Assembly: GCF_000003815.2 (NCBI RefSeq)
Contig: NC_049990.1
Coordinates: 8,725,353 to 8,789,352, forward strand
Reading direction: 5' to 3'
DNA length: 64,000 nt
From: Branchiostoma floridae
Lineage: Eukaryota; Chordata; Leptocardii; Amphioxiformes; Branchiostomatidae
Part shown: one piece after another, positions 48,601-64,000 of the stretch
How positions within the stretch are numbered: the first letter of the stretch is position 1
Layout of the letters: every line of letters starts with the position of its first letter
Translations under genes and position numbers: made by a program
The notes under the pieces: model-generated
What the model saw: the letters and a program-made list of their open reading frames with translations, nothing else
Databases searched by the model: none
What the model was told of the DNA's origin: nothing

Positions 48601-48886
48601 GCATCCCTAGAGATATGACTCGAGGAAAGTCCCCCTTCATGATATTTGGAATATTCTGATCCCGTATCATGAGTTTTACCAGACCGAGTGGAAGCAGTTT
48701 CGGAATGGAGTTGAAAGAACAGGATGAATAGCAAGTGAGGTCGGTAGTGTTGTCCGAAATGCCCTCGTCCATGTACGTCCTACAACAACAACTCAGGTTT
48801 TGGTAGGAGGCCGTGCAACCTGGTATCATTCTGTTCCACGTCAAAAATATCACCAAACTACTAGTAAGCAAACCTACGTGCGCCAT
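45668..48886 (-). CDS. Intronless LRR-Ig transmembrane receptor, long tyrosine-rich tail
   Basis: One uninterrupted frame of 1072 aa. Residues 1-25 look like a signal peptide (GLLTSSLVIFLTW). Leucine-rich repeats run from about 60 to 205 (LSGLFLYGNKIKRLEAETF, LEELNLNDNRLQYI). An LRR C-cap follows (PCDCKLREMKSWMFV), then an Ig domain at 268-377 (VSFTCQTDC, FSWIAP, GTYTCLV). Residues 418-448 are a membrane helix (SALHLTLVGLASFVG..IIVVIAVCV). The 620-residue cytoplasmic tail has eight 17-residue repeats, then many repeats of the form D-x-x-Y-V-(T/A)-(F/L)-P. Such spaced tyrosines suggest phosphotyrosine docking, but the residue at -2 is usually Asn or His, so they are not classical ITIMs. LRR-Ig proteins are numerous in lancelets and serve in adhesion or immunity; the ligand is unknown. 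Confidence 0.9.
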   Translation of the reverse strand: MAHVGLLTSSLVIFLTWNRMIPGCTASYQNLSCCCRTYMDEGISDNTTDLTCYSSCSFNSIPKLLPLGLVKLMIRDQNIPNIMKGDFPRVISLGMLTVQGSQVMTIEPGSFQTLTSLSGLFLYGNKIKRLEAETFKGLTKLEELNLNDNRLQYIDDAAFAGLVGLRKLSLSRNCLSSIPRGTDQTSQPLELTMTWNPLTSIIGVEELKHVSRLVLGRNGIPCDCKLREMKSWMFVNRHLQWSIGCVDPATGLIKRIRWLRVGDLKCDSKVTVSSHYGAGNVSFTCQTDCPEGLDVTFSWIAPNGDSFPSSREHSRTFTDVSETSCKGSAVTRRETRRMCYSALHIPALGRAMEGTYTCLVTSDHADDANAFAVLTVAGSPSEHPQDVTNGTSTRTYTDAPQPQTTVKGATTTPIAGIGLSALHLTLVGLASFVGCSVIIVVIAVCVSKCKGQQSQQQTFANTQRNAADRNHENDGQFSETDSARRVTYEDDDQFPDTDGTNGVWYENNDQFPDTNGANGVHYENDDQFPDTNGANGVQYENNDQFPDTNGANGVQYENNDQFPDTNGANGVQYENNDQFPDTNGANGVQYENNDQFPDTNGANGVQYENDDQFPNSEGTEENRSNQRSLAKTRASLNRRKAKSKVLTIHSEVHAEAQATDYYDNDKKTDTACSDCEASGGGHYDNESSRAVTDLAKTYSANERTEKTSFGAKDINARRHPCNKESLATTRPSLNRRKAKSKVLTIIAEVHAEAQATDYYDNEKKTDRTCPDGEDSDGGHYDNERPVTDLAKTDSEATNKRSDDGSDSDQDYMTLPNHSLGEGERGVDEQCKREDRDTASTSACADSVSDNDYVTFPGEENAEKQSKATNKGSDDDSDSELRGDDGKKKAKTPESDTASSSAEDNSDHTYVAFPGTDNAGEQQITGHENERVSGLGCGHLRRRSSSQVQFQECPYSLRSYNDRATFVTASFTVSSIADEVSNHVYVTLPESENAVQQPRKAGDVSDGDTVSSLTDDNSDHVYVTLPETENAEQQQQPKKAEHENADVSDRDTVASLTYDISDHVYVTFPKTEK
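47040..47430 (-). repeat. 51-bp coding minisatellite in the receptor tail
   Basis: Eight units encoding YEN(N/D)DQFPDTNGANGVQ with few changes. The first and last units are most diverged (DTDGTNGVW and NSEGTEEN), the usual pattern of arrays homogenised in the middle. The unit is a multiple of three, so unit number can change without breaking the frame. Confidence 0.93.
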
Positions 48887-50262
48887 GTTAGACTCGCGTT
48901 TCTTGGTAAAGTTAACCGAGTAAAGTCTTCTGCTACATCTCCGACACCCACCTGACGAGTAAACGAGAGTTCTTGCCTTTTCCTACGACCGTAAGCTGAG
49001 AAAAGTCACGATCGCGTCAACACAAACCTTCCCGTCGTCCGAGTTGAGTAGACAGGGTTTGGCGCCCGGGAACGCTAACCTCCTCGTAGTCGCTTTTAGC
49101 TTCCTCTGTGTTTTGTTTGCCACCACTTTGTTCACAGCCAGAAACCTTCTTAAATGAAAATACCACCTCGCACATAATCTGAGTGCATAAATGTATATTC
49201 ATAACCGAGGCGTAGGACCAATTACTAAAGCCCTTGCTGCTGAATTGGATATTCACAATACGCGCATTAGTGACATTTTATACCCTTGTAGAAACGTCCT
49301 TGCTTGTAGCCTGACAGATGTTATCAGAGGGTACATTAGGTAAACAATACGAACAAGAATCGAAGATTTGGTACGAGCAGTATTTAGAGTTTTGTGAATT
49401 TCTTTATGTCATAGACTTAGCCCTATGATACGCTATACAAGTTTATCCTCAGAACTCCCAACCAAACAGGTGTCCAAGGAGGCCATTGACCTCGCTGCGC
49501 AGACCAGCTGCCTATGGACCGCACTACTTTCAACAAGGGGGTCTCGGTTTTTTTATTTCTGCAGCGCCTGGAAAAAACACTGTACTACCTGGAGGATAGT
49601 CATGTTTCTCTAGAAAATGTGGCTTAATCTTTGTGCAATTTCCAGTTCTTTCTATTGATTTTATTTACTTTACATGCATGTAATATATATATAATGTGCC
49701 TGCAGTGTGCACTGTGTGATTTCAAGTAAACTATACTACTCAATAATCATAACGCCATGGTATTCAGTGTGTTGAGTTCAGATCACAACTTACATGTCTT
49801 TAACCGGGTTTAAATGTTAAAAATCTCTGTATCATCTAAACACATAACATCACATAAAGGATACAAGTTAAGTCTATAACTCTGATATCTTAAATAGGGT
49901 TGCTCTGGACATATACTAAACATGTCCATTGAATAACACATGAGGCTGATAATTGGACGGCAGTGCGCAGATATTTGCTATATTGATTTTTTTTAGCCCA
50001 AACGTATATTACTCTGGGATAAGCAACTACGAGCGTCCTTCAAAACGTAATGCGATGCAACAGGCTCATTTTTTTTCATCGAATGAGATGAAAATTGGCA
50101 GGATATATATTTTGAGACTGAGAGATCTTAAGGTAAGATACAAAAACCATAAATTCTCCTGCAGAAGCAAACCAAGGGTTTAAAAATGACAACTATCTGA
50201 AACTGCAACAGTATGATCATAGCCAAAAAAATGACAGACATCAGAAACAAGTTTATGTACAC
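48887..50262. other. Intergenic between LRR-Ig gene and POLR2A
   Basis: At 49020-49160 the minus strand reads KVSGCEQSGGKQNTEEAKSD then YEEVSVPG, resembling a receptor tail fragment and ending in a stop; it may be a relic of a related gene. Otherwise no gene seen. Confidence 0.4.
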
Positions 50263-51624
50263 TTTATTCCTTCCATAACCTATTGAACAATAACCGATAA
50301 AGAAACCACTTCGAAATTAACATAAATGTTTGTACCTTCACAATTGCACAGGCATTCAAAGTAAGTTACATTTTCATTTCTTACAATCACCTTGGGCATA
50401 CCATGATTATGTCAGTGCCTGTGCCACTATGTGTAACTCTATACTCTATGTACATGGATAGATGTGTTGGTTAGTACACAGGGTAGCGTACCTAGCTTCC
50501 AGCACAAACTTCAACACCAACGTAACAAACCGCAAGGTAAAATATCTTGTCGATATGAGAGTGTTTCAAATGCAACATCTAGCAATGTTATGGAAAGTTT
50601 GACAGTAGCTGGTGCACATTCTATACAGCAGGCACATGCTACTACAAATGTACCTTGTGCACTGGCTACCTACCCTCTGTATCAAGTTCTGGAGAAGTCT
50701 GTTTCAAAAAGTAATGAACCATAGCATAGTGCACATCCCTCAGTTATCCTTTTGTCTACTGTACTTTTAGTTAGACATCAAGTGAACATAACAAAATCCT
50801 TTCACAATGATCTTCAGTATGATTTCACAATGATCTTCAGCAATATTTGAAGATGGATGTGAGTTTCATGACAATGTTGAGTGTAGCACCTTACGTTACT
50901 GAGAACAGCACATTTTTGTCACCAAGTACAAAGGAAATAGTATTTGAATCTGGCACCATCTTGTGAATAGTCTTACCACCAAAAGTGTTCTTTTGCTACA
51001 TTATCAATATTTTTTTTCAATTTGATACTAGTGGGTACATGTTCCAGTAGAAACATGATATTTTCTACAAGGATTTATGTACAATTCAACCACGGCTAAA
51101 AGCCTATGGTTCTGGGACTCTTGACAAACTGTCCACAAGACCTCAAAAATTCTCTCTTTGCCTTTGGTATGGTTCTCATAAAAGGATGCCATATCTTGCT
51201 AAATCTGTGCATCTTCAAAACAGTCTCAGAAATGCCACTGACTCCCTGCAAAACCTGAACTGAATCTTTCTTTCAAAACTAGGGAATCTAACACACTTTG
51301 GTCTTGGTACAAAGCACCCTTAACTTAGCAAGCCGCATTTGAGGCAAGCCATCAGGACTCTTTGCAGCAGTTTAAAATTGCTGTCTTCTGATGGCTGACA
51401 TGCTCAAACAGCTGCTGTTTTCTTAACATTTACAGTAGGTATATTACCGAAAAAGCATCAGTACTAGAATGATGCATCAAACCTACTATCTTTTCCTGAT
51501 CTTCTTGCTTTCACTCTAAGACCACTTCACAATCATGGCACAATCATTGATCTTACTCAGTCAGTCTCCTCTGGTCTTGCACGCATCTGTCCTTGTGTCT
51601 GTGACATCTGGCTGATTCAGACAT
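50263..51624 (-). other. POLR2A 3' UTR
   Basis: From the stop codon (51625-51627) to a minus-strand AATAAA at 50263-50268. AT-rich and without long frames on the gene strand. The assignment rests on being the first clear AATAAA; earlier cleavage is possible. Confidence 0.5.

Positions 51625-64000
<12,376 letters not shown>

Overview
The window is eukaryotic, draft-assembly DNA: it has two 100-base N gaps, GT-AG introns in nearly every gene and many short non-autonomous transposons. The gene content suggests an invertebrate chordate, most likely a lancelet (Branchiostoma). It includes SRCR-ZP and LRR-Ig membrane proteins, heavily shuffled secreted proteases, a metazoan RNA polymerase II largest subunit with a CTD of roughly fifty heptads, and tRNA-derived SINEs. 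The species is inferred from content and not proven.

Layout, left to right. (1) 1-4108, plus strand: the 3' part of an SRCR-ZP-transmembrane protein. (2) 4859-9933, minus: a complete secreted CUB-serine protease, 10 exons and 402 aa by my splice model, tail to tail with gene 1. (3) 11842-24959, minus: one 20-exon gene whose exons join in a single reading frame of about 1223 aa. It encodes signal peptide, two Ig domains, a trypsin-type protease, eight EGF domains (plus one broken EGF exon), one LDLa, a polybasic linker, TPR repeats and a Fic (AMPylation) domain. (4) 25788-27571: relics, namely a copy of the LRR gene tail and a third, truncated Fic copy whose 3' flank is paralogous to the flank of gene 3. 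(5) 27886-36937, minus: a second Fic gene, signal peptide then repeated [short exon, LDLa, linker] modules then TPR-Fic. Its 5' part is amplified in near-identical units of about 1.62 kb, one of which carries a frameshift. (6) 37346-45660: repeat-rich DNA with a broken copy of the Fic-gene signal exon, a LINE fragment encoding a putative restriction-like endonuclease, TIR transposons and satellites. (7) 45668-48886, minus: an intronless LRR-Ig transmembrane receptor with a long tail of tyrosine motifs and a 51-bp coding minisatellite. (8) 50263-63862, minus: POLR2A (RPB1) from the catalytic NADFDGD exon to the complete CTD and 3' UTR; its 5' exons lie beyond the window.

The main discovery candidate is the pair of secreted Fic proteins. 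Both resemble the metazoan ER AMPylase FICD in their TPR-Fic part, keep the catalytic HPFRDGNGR motif, and lack the glutamate of the autoinhibitory motif. Their N-terminal anchor is replaced by extracellular modules, in one case a whole serine protease. A basic, proprotein-convertase-like site sits just before the Fic module. Together this suggests an extracellular or lumenal AMPylation effector released by proteolysis. That function is inference; the architecture is read directly from in-frame exon joins.
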